From contig NZ_CP033073.1 in NCBI RefSeq assembly GCF_003675325.1, positions 4,836,001 to 4,900,000 of the forward strand: DNA of 64,000 bases, given 5' to 3'. The notes under the pieces are model-generated. The model was not told the origin of the DNA, made no database searches, and saw only the letters and a program-made list of their open reading frames with translations. The position numbers and the translations under genes are program-made. Source of the DNA: Streptomyces dangxiongensis (GTDB lineage Bacteria; Actinomycetota; Actinomycetes; Streptomycetales; Streptomycetaceae). This document shows positions 17,096 through 24,879 of this stretch, piece after piece. Numbering within the stretch: position 1 is the first letter of the stretch; each line of letters starts with the position of its first letter.

Positions 17096-19401
17096 GCAAC
17101 GAGGCCGGCATCGCGACCACCGCGGCGGAACCCGCTCCCGAGGCCGAGCCGTCGCCGCACGGCCTCGGCGTCTCCCTGCCGCACGCCGACGCCAGTGCGA
17201 AGACCGAGGGCACTTTCCCGTACGCCGCCGACCTGTGGGCCGAGGGCCTGCTGTGGGCGGCCGTGCTGCGCTCCCCGCACGCGCACGCGCGCATCGTGTC
17301 CATCGACACCACCCACGCCCGTGAGATGCCCGGCGTCCGCGCCGTCATCACCCACGAGGACGTCCCCGGCACGCCCCGCCACGGCCGGGGCACGCCCGAC
17401 CGGCCGGTGTTCGCCTCGGAGGTCGTACGCCACCACGGCGAACCCATCGCCGCGGTCGCCGCCGACCACCCGGACACCGCGCGGATGGCCGCCGCCGCCG
17501 TCATCGTCGAGTACGAGGTGCTGGACCCCGTCACCGATCCCGAACAGGCCTTCGAGGCCGAGCCGCTGCACCCCGACGGCAACCTGATCCGGCACATCCC
17601 GCTGCACCACGGCGACCCGGAGGCGGCCGGCGACATCGTCGTCGAGGGCCTGTACCGCATCGGCCGCCAGGACCCCGCCCCCATCGGCGCCGAGGCCGGC
17701 CTCGCCGTGCCCCGCCCCGACGGCGGTGTGGAGCTGTACCTCGCCTCCACCGACCCGCACACCGACCGCAACACGGCCGCCGCCTGCTACGGCCTGTCCC
17801 CCGACCGGGTGAAGATCGTCGTCACGGGGGTGCCCGGCGCCACGGCGGACCGCGAGGACCAGGGCTTCCAGCTCCCGTTGGGCCTGCTCGCGCTCAGGAC
17901 CGGCTGCCCGGTGAAACTCACCGCCACGCGCGAGGAGTCCTTCCTCGGCCACGCCCACCGCCACCCCACCCTGCTGCGCTACCGCCACCACGCCGACGCC
18001 GAGGGCCGGCTGGTCAAGGTCGAGGCGCAGATCCTGCTCGACGCGGGCGCCTACGCCGACACCTCCGCGCAGGCCCTCGCCGCCGCCGTCTCCTTCGCGT
18101 GCGGCCCGTACGTCGTCCCGAACGCCTTCATCGAGGGCTGGGCCGTCCGCACCAACAACCCGCCCTCCGGCCACGTGCGCGGCGAGGGCGCCCTCCAGGT
18201 GTGCGCCGCCTACGAGGCCCAGATGGACAAGCTCGCGAAGAAACTCGGCCTGGACCCGGCCGAGCTGCGCCTGCGCAACGTCCTCGCCACCGGTGACGTC
18301 CTGCCGATCGGGCAGACCGTGACCTGCCCCGCGCCGGTCGCCGAACTCCTCCAGGCCGTCCGGGACGCCCCGCTGCCCGCGCTGCCCAAGGACATGCCCG
18401 AGGAGGACTGGCTGCTGCCCGGCGGCCCCGAGGGCGCGGGCGAGCCCGGCGCGGTGCGCCGGGGCGTCGGCTACGGCCTGGGCATGGTGCACATGCTGGG
18501 CGCGGAGGGCGCCGACGAGGTGTCCACGGCGACGGTCAAGGTCCACGACGGCATCGCGACCGTACTGTGCGCGGCCGTGGAGACCGGCCAGGGCTTCGCC
18601 ACCCTCGCCCGGCAGATCGTGCAGGACACCCTGGGCATCGAGGAGGTCCACGTCGCCCCGGTCGACACCGACCAGCCGCCGGCCGGCCCGGGCTGCCGGA
18701 GCCGGCACACCTGGGTGTCGGGCGGCGCGGTGGAGCGGGCGGCGAAGATGGTCCGCACCCAGTTGCTCCAGCCTCTCGCCCACAATTTCGGCATGTCCAC
18801 CGAGCTGCTCCAGATCACCGACGGCAAGATCACCTCGTACGACGGTGTGCTGTCCACGACGGTCACCGAGGCGCTGGACGGCAAGGAGCTGTGGGCGACG
18901 GCCCAGTGCCGCCCGCACCCCACCGAGCCGCTGGACGCCTCCGGCCAGGGCGACGCCTTCGTCGGGCTCGCCTTCTGCGCGATCCGCGCGGTGGTCGACG
19001 TCGACATCGAGCTGGGCTCGGTCCGCGTGGTGGAGCTGGCGGTGGCCCAGGACGTCGGCAGGATCCTCAACCCGGCCCAGTTGGCGGCCCGGATCGAGGC
19101 CGGCGTGACCCAGGGCGTCGGCATCGCGCTCACCGAGAACCTCCGCACCCCGCGCGGCCTGGTCCGCCACCCCGACCTGACCGGCTACGCCCTGCCGACC
19201 GCCCTCGACGCCCCGGACATCCGCATCGTCAGACTGGTCGAGGAACGCGACGTCGTCGCTCCCTTCGGCGCCAAGTCGGTCAGCGCGGTCCCGGTGGTGA
19301 CGGCCCCGGCGGCCATCGCCTCCGCCGTCCGCGCCGCCACCGGCCGCCCGGTCAACCGCCTCCCGATCCGCCCCCAGGCGGCCGTGGTCACGGACCGGTG
19401 A
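17092..19401 (+). CDS. Molybdopterin-binding subunit, xanthine dehydrogenase-like, altered active site
   Basis: 769 residues from GTG 17092, overlapping the upstream gene by four bases. The aldehyde oxidase/xanthine dehydrogenase N-domain (FPYAADLWAEGLLWAAVLRS) and molybdopterin domains (VETGQGFATLARQIV, VAQDVGRILNP) are clear. Residues that define catalysis in this family differ. The usual Gln near the Mo ligand is Asp221 (ASTDPH). The usual RGFG is RGEG. The catalytic Glu of the KGVGEP-type motif is Ala732 (K728-SVSAV). The complex may therefore use different chemistry or have lost hydroxylase activity. It is the third gene of a coupled operon. Confidence 0.85.
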   Translation: MSNEAGIATTAAEPAPEAEPSPHGLGVSLPHADASAKTEGTFPYAADLWAEGLLWAAVLRSPHAHARIVSIDTTHAREMPGVRAVITHEDVPGTPRHGRGTPDRPVFASEVVRHHGEPIAAVAADHPDTARMAAAAVIVEYEVLDPVTDPEQAFEAEPLHPDGNLIRHIPLHHGDPEAAGDIVVEGLYRIGRQDPAPIGAEAGLAVPRPDGGVELYLASTDPHTDRNTAAACYGLSPDRVKIVVTGVPGATADREDQGFQLPLGLLALRTGCPVKLTATREESFLGHAHRHPTLLRYRHHADAEGRLVKVEAQILLDAGAYADTSAQALAAAVSFACGPYVVPNAFIEGWAVRTNNPPSGHVRGEGALQVCAAYEAQMDKLAKKLGLDPAELRLRNVLATGDVLPIGQTVTCPAPVAELLQAVRDAPLPALPKDMPEEDWLLPGGPEGAGEPGAVRRGVGYGLGMVHMLGAEGADEVSTATVKVHDGIATVLCAAVETGQGFATLARQIVQDTLGIEEVHVAPVDTDQPPAGPGCRSRHTWVSGGAVERAAKMVRTQLLQPLAHNFGMSTELLQITDGKITSYDGVLSTTVTEALDGKELWATAQCRPHPTEPLDASGQGDAFVGLAFCAIRAVVDVDIELGSVRVVELAVAQDVGRILNPAQLAARIEAGVTQGVGIALTENLRTPRGLVRHPDLTGYALPTALDAPDIRIVRLVEERDVVAPFGAKSVSAVPVVTAPAAIASAVRAATGRPVNRLPIRPQAAVVTDR

Positions 19402-19523
19402 GCACTCCCGGTCAGGAGCCCCGCTACGAACCCCCGCCCGGTGCGGGCAAGCTGGTCCTCTGGATCCTGCTGTTCGCCGCGGCGGCGCTGGCCGTCGTGC
19501 TGGGCGGTGTCTACCTCATCTGA
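19398..19523 (+). CDS. 41-residue membrane peptide, last gene of the xdh-like operon
   Basis: GTG 19398 overlaps the molybdopterin subunit stop by four bases, the same GTGA arrangement as the two upstream junctions. The product is a short Pro-rich head (STPGQEPRYEPPPGAGK) followed by one hydrophobic helix (LVLWILLFAAAALAVVLGGV) ending in YLI. It has no catalytic features. Coupling suggests it is made together with the enzyme subunits and could anchor them at the membrane, but that is inference. It is too small for most automated gene callers. Confidence 0.68.
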   Translation: MSTPGQEPRYEPPPGAGKLVLWILLFAAAALAVVLGGVYLI

Positions 19524-19695
19524 CGGACGGCCTCGCCCCGGCGGGCAACGGCCCCGGCCCTCCCGACGTCCTTGCTGGTGGGGGCCGTTGTCAGTGGGGC
19601 GGCGTAGTGTGCGGAGCAGTCGGGGCACCTGACCGGGCGCCGCGTACGACAGGGTACGCACGCCTGTCACGCACAGGGGAGATCGCGGGGGAGCG

Positions 19696-20853
19696 ATGAG
19701 CACGACCGAGGCCGGGATCCCGGCGATCACACTGACCGAGGCGGAGCTGGACCGCTACGTCACCCACGCACCGACGCGCGGCCTGCTCACCGGGCCCGGC
19801 CTGCCCGCGGACACCGGTCCGCTGACCTTCTCCCCGCTGCGCACGTACGGCCTGCGCACGCTCGCCGACGCCACGGACGGCCCCCTCGGCCTGGCCGAGG
19901 AACTGCGCAGCCGCCTGGTCATAGGCGAACTGCTCACCCCGGCCGGCATGGAGCGCGAGTCGATCCTGCTCGACGGCGTCACCGGCGAGCTGACGACGGC
20001 CCGCCTCGGTGCCCCGTCCGCCGCCCGCCCCTTCGCGCCCTCCCTGCACACGCTGCTGCGCTTCGCCGCCGTCACCGAGGAACTCGCGGGCCTGCGCGGC
20101 CGGTTCGCCGCCCTGGCGGGACAGTACGGCCCGGAGACGGTGACCGAGGCCTCCCGCCGCCTCCTCGCCCTCTTCGAGGAGGGCACGGGCGGCGAGGTCC
20201 CGCCGTACTGGAAGGCGGCGGCACTGATCCGCCCGCTCTCCCTCATCGCCGGTCCCGGCACGGTGTCCGGGCTCACCCTCGACCTCCCCGCGCGCCTCCT
20301 GGACCAGCAGTTCGGGCACGGCAGGGTGGCCCGCTTCGAGGAGGTCGACTTCCCGGCGACGCTCACGCACCAACCGACGCGCCGCTTCCTGCGGGGGACG
20401 GGGCTGCCGGAGGAGGCGGTCCTCTTCCACGCCGACACGGACGTGCCGCTGCCGACACTGCGGGAGTACGTCACGCAGGAGCGCGCCGGCTACCCCGTGG
20501 ACCGGCTCCCCGCCCACAGCGACCACCTGATCCGCCTCGGCTGCCTGCCGGAGGAGACCAGCCTGCTGGTCGACGGCAGAACGGGCGCGGTCCTCACCTT
20601 CGACGAGCCGGAGGCGACGCTCCACCCCCTCAACACCGACGTCTCCACCCTGGCCTTCACCCTGTGGCTCGTCCACCACGAGCGCACCATCGACGCCCAC
20701 CTCGGCCACGAACTGGCGACCCACGCCTACGACCACCTGGCCGCCGCCATGATCGAGACCCTCGACACCCTGGACCCCACGGGCACCCTGCCGTCCACCA
20801 CCTGGCACTACTGGACGGACCTCTTCCAGAACGAGACGAGCGGCGTGTTCTAA
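19696..20853 (+). CDS. Double SUKH-4 domain protein
   Basis: 385 residues, ATG 19696 with GGGGGA upstream. Two copies of a SUKH-4-like fold are visible. The first starts YVTHAPTRGLLTGPGLPAD and includes SILLDGVTGELTTAR. The second starts THQPTRRFLRGTGLPEEAV and includes SLLVDGRTGAVLTFDEPEAT. SUKH proteins are best known as immunity proteins against polymorphic toxins, though many Streptomyces copies are orphans. No toxin gene is adjacent. The integrase remnant begins only about 75 bases downstream, so this gene may belong to the mobile neighbourhood or mark its edge. Confidence 0.72.
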   Translation: MSTTEAGIPAITLTEAELDRYVTHAPTRGLLTGPGLPADTGPLTFSPLRTYGLRTLADATDGPLGLAEELRSRLVIGELLTPAGMERESILLDGVTGELTTARLGAPSAARPFAPSLHTLLRFAAVTEELAGLRGRFAALAGQYGPETVTEASRRLLALFEEGTGGEVPPYWKAAALIRPLSLIAGPGTVSGLTLDLPARLLDQQFGHGRVARFEEVDFPATLTHQPTRRFLRGTGLPEEAVLFHADTDVPLPTLREYVTQERAGYPVDRLPAHSDHLIRLGCLPEETSLLVDGRTGAVLTFDEPEATLHPLNTDVSTLAFTLWLVHHERTIDAHLGHELATHAYDHLAAAMIETLDTLDPTGTLPSTTWHYWTDLFQNETSGVF

Positions 20854-20928
20854 GGCCCCGGGCCCCGGTCCATTTCCCCGCATCCGGCCACTTGGCCCGC
20901 CCCACCCTCCCTACCGTTGTGCGTGACG

Positions 20929-21092
20929 AGGTCGGCGCACACGGTGATGGAGGGGGTGCGAATGACGGGTCATGGGTCTCATGGGGTGGTCAACCACGGC
21001 CATGGCCGCCCGGTACCAGTACATGGTGGACGCCGTACGTCGGCATCGCGAGGCATGTGGACGGCCTGATCTGGAAGACCGAGACGGACTAG
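20929..21092 (+). pseudogene. Decayed tyrosine integrase, C-terminal fragment
   Basis: Three frames read in turn give a recognisable integrase end. TVMEGVRMT comes first, then VMGLMGWSTTAMAARYQYMV (20969 frame, with the RYQ catalytic-tyrosine motif typical of actinophage and AICE integrases). IARHVDGLIWKTETD with a stop at 21090-21092 completes it. Two frameshifts separate the parts, and the rest of the gene is missing. It is clearly non-functional. It marks a past integration of a mobile element, with orphan genes and a tRNA-Cys within 2 kb. Confidence 0.65.
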
Positions 21093-21132
21093 GAGTCATA
21101 GATCGCACGTTGGCGACTGAGTAGCTACAGGT

Positions 21133-21163
21133 CTGGGCAAGCCGGAAGTTCCGGCTTGCCCAG
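21133..21163. terminator. Long hairpin after the integrase remnant
   Basis: CTGGGCAAGCCGGAA (21133-21147) is complementary to TTCCGGCTTGCCCAG (21149-21163), a near-perfect 31-base palindrome suited to termination from either side. Confidence 0.75.
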
Positions 21164-21191
21164 GGTGATTCAGGTCAGAGAACAAGGCCCG

Positions 21192-21389
21192 TCAGCGGTG
21201 CAGCCTCTTGCGCGCCCAGAGGAAGCCGATCAGTCCGCCCACAGTGGCCATGTATGCGGTCAGCGGTCCGTCTTTCAACAGGAGGCCGGGCAGGGAGATC
21301 ACGGCCACGATGAGCAGCCATCCGCATCCGGCCACGACGAGATCCGCTGAATCAGGGCGGTGTTGCTCGTTCTGCACCCGTTTCCCCAT
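21192..21389 (-). CDS. Small two-helix membrane protein
   Basis: 65 residues, ATG 21389. A polar head (MGKRVQNEQHRPDSADL) precedes two hydrophobic helices (VVAGCGWLLIVAVISLPGLL and LTAYMATVGGLIGFLWA) and a basic end (RKRLHR). No family is recognised. No good ribosome site is seen. It lies in the lower-GC stretch between the integrase remnant and tRNA-Cys and could be element cargo. It is plausible as a real gene because of its coherent hydrophobicity pattern. Confidence 0.5.
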   Translation of the reverse strand: MGKRVQNEQHRPDSADLVVAGCGWLLIVAVISLPGLLLKDGPLTAYMATVGGLIGFLWARKRLHR

Positions 21390-21455
21390 TCATCGGAGCG
21401 CGCCTGGCCCGTGTCCCCGCGCACCCACGATAGCCGCTGGAAGGGGCAGGGTGTT

Positions 21456-22466
21456 CTACGCGCAGTGGATCGTGGCTGTTTTGGACCAGACGTTGTGGTC
21501 TCCCCAGTAGCCGTTGCCGTTGCGTAGGGTCGCGTTACCGATGTCCTCGCGGTAGATCCACCCACTGGTGGTGAGCCGTGAGCAGTCATAGTGCAGGAGG
21601 AGCGAGAAGTTCTGGCCCTGCGTGTTCGTGTATCCCCGGACGTCCTTGGTCCTCCAGATGCTGAGCCCCTGGTACTGGCGCAGCGAGGCTTCGAAGTTGC
21701 CTTTACCTCGCTGGTTGCACAGCATCTGCGCGTCAGCCTGGATGTGCGTGTAGCCCCCGTGCAGATACGGCGCGTTGCTGTGGATCAGCTGGCAGTGAGG
21801 CTTGGCTGCCCGAGTGACGCCTGGAGTCGGGGAGTGCGAGGCCGGAACATTCTGCTCGTCAACCGTGGTGGCCCAGCGCACCAAGTCCTCGGTGCTGTAG
21901 GTGTGCTGTGCCGAGATGGCCGGGGCTTCCCACTGGGTGAGCTGGCCGTCCCGGGACAGAGTGCTGACCCTCACGCCGTCGTCGCCCACAGCGGTGAATA
22001 GCTGACTGCCGCTGGGCAGCGTAGTCGTCTGCGTCGTGTCGCCATCGGATGAGAGCACCGACGACGGTACGTCTCCGTGGACGGTCAGGCGGGTGATGTT
22101 CAGCGGGCGCACGACATTCTCGTCTCCGAGGCTGAACGTGAGTGACTGACCGACCTTCTCGTAGTCCGCGACTGCGGGCGCCTGCAAGAGGTCGAGCCCG
22201 GTTGTCTTGGCCAACAGGTTGGTAAGTTCCTGCACGCTGGCGCCCTGGGCCGGTGACACCTCGCCGACAGGCGCCATGGATTGCGGGTCCGCGCCGCCTT
22301 CCTCGGTGTACTGGGCTGCACTGACGATGTGCGGTGCCGATTCCGCGGGTGTGGTCGGTGAGCCGTCGGCCGCCGACGCGCCGGCAACGGTGCCAGCCAT
22401 CACCGTGGCAGCGAGCATGGCTGTAGCGCCCGTTCGTGTGAAACGACGGACCGTTGTCCTCTTCAA
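21456..22466 (-). CDS. Secreted protein of unknown function
   Basis: 336 residues from TTG 22466, chosen for the strong GGAGGGG eight bases upstream. The N-terminus is a Sec signal peptide: basic MKRTTVRRFTRTG, then a hydrophobic stretch ending AGTVAGASA. The mature part has a Ser/Thr-rich middle and a C-terminal domain with four cysteines (PHCQ, MLCN, YDCS, IHCA), likely two disulfides. That domain ends DHNVWSKTATIHCA. Its base composition is visibly less GC-rich than its neighbours, which suggests acquisition by transfer. No family or activity can be named. Confidence 0.75.
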   Translation of the reverse strand: MKRTTVRRFTRTGATAMLAATVMAGTVAGASAADGSPTTPAESAPHIVSAAQYTEEGGADPQSMAPVGEVSPAQGASVQELTNLLAKTTGLDLLQAPAVADYEKVGQSLTFSLGDENVVRPLNITRLTVHGDVPSSVLSSDGDTTQTTTLPSGSQLFTAVGDDGVRVSTLSRDGQLTQWEAPAISAQHTYSTEDLVRWATTVDEQNVPASHSPTPGVTRAAKPHCQLIHSNAPYLHGGYTHIQADAQMLCNQRGKGNFEASLRQYQGLSIWRTKDVRGYTNTQGQNFSLLLHYDCSRLTTSGWIYREDIGNATLRNGNGYWGDHNVWSKTATIHCA

Positions 22467-22559
22467 GTTGTTTTCCCCTCCGTAGTCCGGCCGCCCGTCA
22501 TTCAGCGCTGGTCAGGCGCGACGTCGGCCGATCGGAGAAAAGCTATCCGATTAACACAC

Positions 22560-22573
22560 TTGTTCGCGAGCAA
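22560..22573. promoter_or_regulatory. Dyad upstream of the secreted-protein gene
   Basis: TTGTTCGCGAGCAA is a 14-bp near-perfect dyad about 95 bases upstream of the leftward gene, beside ATCGGA/TCCGAT inverted arms (22531-22536 and 22546-22551). It is a plausible promoter-operator zone. The rest of 22574-22773 shows nothing I can name. Confidence 0.3.
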
Positions 22574-22773
22574 TTTCTCCTACGGCGGGCCTTGATGGCA
22601 GGCCGGAGTTGAGTGCAGAGGCTCCCAGCCTGGGCGTTCCCTCGCTTACAGGTGTCGGCCGGGCCCAGAGCTACGGCTACTGCCCACTGCCTTTGGGCTG
22701 CCACGGTCAGCGTGTGCCGCCCCGTGGAAGGGCGTTGGCGCTCCGACCGAGACGGAAACTGAGATGGGCGAGC

Positions 22774-22807
22774 GAACGGGCGGCACCCCGGAGGGAGCCG
22801 CCCGTTC
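22774..22807. terminator. Hairpin next to tRNA-Cys
   Basis: GAACGGGCGGC (22774-22784) pairs with GCCGCCCGTTC (22797-22807). It lies just past the tRNA 3' end on the minus strand. The T-run is on the plus-strand side (CTTTT). Confidence 0.55.
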
Positions 22808-22830
22808 CTTTTGCCTGGTCAGGCAGTCGG

Positions 22831-22902
22831 AGGCCGTGGCGGGAATCGAACCCACGTAACTCGCTTTGCAGGCGAGCCCCTGAACCACTCGGGCACACGG
22901 CC
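22831..22902 (-). tRNA. tRNA-Cys (GCA)
   Basis: Read on the minus strand from 22902. The acceptor stem GGCCGTG pairs with CACGGCC. The anticodon arm is CTCGC-CTGCAAA-GCGAG with anticodon GCA. The T-arm is GTGGG-TTCGATT-CCCGC. The discriminator base is T, and the CCA end is not fully encoded (TCCG). All cloverleaf elements are present. tRNA 3' ends are common integration sites, and an integrase remnant lies 1.7 kb away. Confidence 0.93.
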
Positions 22903-23079
22903 GTGTTCGTGAGATGAACGTACGGGGGTGGGGGTGTGGGGCTCAAGGGGGATGACCGGGCTGCAACGGGACTGCCATACGGCGTTCATGGGGGGACCCG
23001 GGGCGTAGGACCAAGGGCGGAGGGACGGTCGGGCTACTGACAGGGGCGAAGGTCTGTTGCGGGCCTTACTCTGGCGTTC

Positions 23080-24522
23080 ATGAGTGCCCTCGAATCCCGT
23101 GACCCCGCTGTCCTCGAACCACCCCTCGGGCGGGACGACGGCGTGCTGAGCCGGGCCTACCGGGCGCTCAGCGTCGGGATCGTGTCCGTCGTCGTGCTCA
23201 TCGCGTTCGAGGCGACAGCCGTGGGCACCGCGATGCCCGTCGCGGCGCGGGAACTCGACGGCGTGGCGTTGTACGCGTTCGCCTTCTCCGGGTACTTCAC
23301 GACCAGCCTGTTCGGCATGGTCCTCGCGGGACAGTGGTCCGACCGGCGGGGCCCCCTGAGCCCGCTCACCGCGGGCATCGGCGCCTTCGCGGCGGGCCTG
23401 GTCGTCGCCGGGACGGCCCAGGTGATGTGGGTGTTCATCCTGGGGCGGGCCGTCCAGGGGCTGGGGGGCGGACTGGTCATCGTGGCGTTGTACGTCGTCG
23501 TCGGCCGCGCCTACCCCGACCGGCTGCGGCCCGCGATCATGGCGGCCTTCGCGGCCGGCTGGGTCGTACCGTCCATCGTCGGCCCCCTCGCCTCCGGCGC
23601 CGTCACCGAGCACCTCGGCTGGCGCTGGGTGTTCCTCGGCATCCCGGCGCTCGTCGTGTTCCCCCTCGCGCTCGCCCTGCCGCAGATACGGCGGCGGGCG
23701 TCGGGCCCGGTGGACGAGGAGACCGGGGCCAACGGTTTCGACCGGCGGCGGATCCGGCTCGCCCTGGGCATCTCCCTGGGGGCCGGGCTGCTCCAGTACG
23801 CCGCCCAGGACCTGCGCCCCCTGTCGGTGCTCCCGGGGCTGGCCGGTGCCGCGCTGCTGGTGCCCGCCGTCCGCGGGCTGCTGCCCCGCGGCACCTACCG
23901 GGCGGCCCGCGGCCTGCCCTCCGTCGTGCTGCTGCGCGGGCTGTCCGCCGGGTCGTTCATCGCCGCCGAGTCCTTCGTGCCGCTGATGCTCGTCACCCAG
24001 CGCGGGCTGTCGCCGACGCTCGCCGGGTTCTCGCTGGCCGCGGGCGGCGTCACGTGGGCGCTGGGGTCGTTCGTGCAGTCGCGGGCGCGCGTGGCGCCGT
24101 ACCGGGAGCGGCTGGTGACCGTGGGGATGGTGCTGGTCGCCGTTGCGATCGTGACCGCACCGAGTGTGCTGGTGCACTCCGTGCCCGTGTGGACGGTCGC
24201 CGTCGCCTGGGCCGTGGGCTGCTTCGGGATGGGGCTGGTGATCTCCTCCACGAGTGTGCTGCTGCTCCAGCTCTCCGCCCCGGAGGAGGCCGGCGCGAAC
24301 TCGGCGGCCCTCCAGATCTCCGACGCGCTGTCGAACGTCGTCCTGCTGGCCGCGACCGGCGCGGCCTTCGCGGCCCTGGGCGGCGGCAGCACGGCCGCCG
24401 GCACCTCCACGGCGACGCCGGCCGGCGCCGGTCATCCCGCCGCCTTCGCCGCCGTCTTCCTGCCGACGGCGGTGGTCGCGCTGGCCGGGACGTGGGTGAC
24501 GCGCCGCCTGCGGCAGCGGTGA
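23080..24522 (+). CDS. MFS multidrug-type exporter
   Basis: 480 residues, ATG 23080. A typical drug:H+ antiporter pattern is seen. The first helix region has VVVLIAFEATAVGTAMPVAA. The loop motif A-like GQWSDRRGPL lies between helices 2 and 3. GRAVQGLGGGLVIVALYVVV follows, then PSIVGPLASG resembling antiporter motif C. About twelve to fourteen hydrophobic segments follow. It probably exports small toxic or secondary compounds by proton exchange; the substrate cannot be inferred. It stands alone between tRNA-Cys and a helicase gene. Confidence 0.85.
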   Translation: MSALESRDPAVLEPPLGRDDGVLSRAYRALSVGIVSVVVLIAFEATAVGTAMPVAARELDGVALYAFAFSGYFTTSLFGMVLAGQWSDRRGPLSPLTAGIGAFAAGLVVAGTAQVMWVFILGRAVQGLGGGLVIVALYVVVGRAYPDRLRPAIMAAFAAGWVVPSIVGPLASGAVTEHLGWRWVFLGIPALVVFPLALALPQIRRRASGPVDEETGANGFDRRRIRLALGISLGAGLLQYAAQDLRPLSVLPGLAGAALLVPAVRGLLPRGTYRAARGLPSVVLLRGLSAGSFIAAESFVPLMLVTQRGLSPTLAGFSLAAGGVTWALGSFVQSRARVAPYRERLVTVGMVLVAVAIVTAPSVLVHSVPVWTVAVAWAVGCFGMGLVISSTSVLLLQLSAPEEAGANSAALQISDALSNVVLLAATGAAFAALGGGSTAAGTSTATPAGAGHPAAFAAVFLPTAVVALAGTWVTRRLRQR

Positions 24523-24523
24523 G

Positions 24524-24690
24524 CGGGCGATGCGGGAGCCCCTGCGGGCGGCCGGCGGGCGGGGCACGGCGTACGGCTCGGTCAGCGGCGTGCCGTCGGG
24601 CAGGGGGAGGCGATGGGCGAGGCGGGAACCGCTGCGGGCGGGGCACGGCGTGCGGCCTGGTCAGCGGCGTGCCGTCCGGTGGGGAGCGGG
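24524..24690 (+). repeat. Two diverged ~85-bp direct repeats
   Basis: Copies at about 24524-24610 and 24611-24690 share GGGGCACGGCGT, GGTCAGCGGCGTGCCGTC and flanking purine-rich stretches. They fill the gap before the helicase gene; nothing else is recognised up to 24879. Confidence 0.5.
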
Positions 24691-24879
24691 AAGCGGCCGT
24701 GATCGTGGGGCCGGCGCGGCGGTTGTGACGTGGGTCCCACCCGGGGCCGGGCCGGCCTCGTCCGGGCGTGACCGGACCGGCGGCGCCGGTAGGGTGGCCC
24801 GGTTGTCCTACGTAGCCGAGCCGCCCGCCCGTCACCCACCGCGCGCGGCCCCCTCGATTCGACCTCATGCACGGAGACC

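Noticed and set aside
17068..19170. A 700-codon open frame antisense to the molybdopterin subunit
   Set aside because: Same shadow effect; no family resemblance.
22610..22770. A second tRNA upstream of the terminator hairpin
   Set aside because: Some T-loop-like bases occur, but no acceptor or anticodon arm could be built.
20929..22902. att direct repeats bounding the integrase scar
   Set aside because: No copy of the tRNA-Cys 3' end was found near the integrase remnant by eye.
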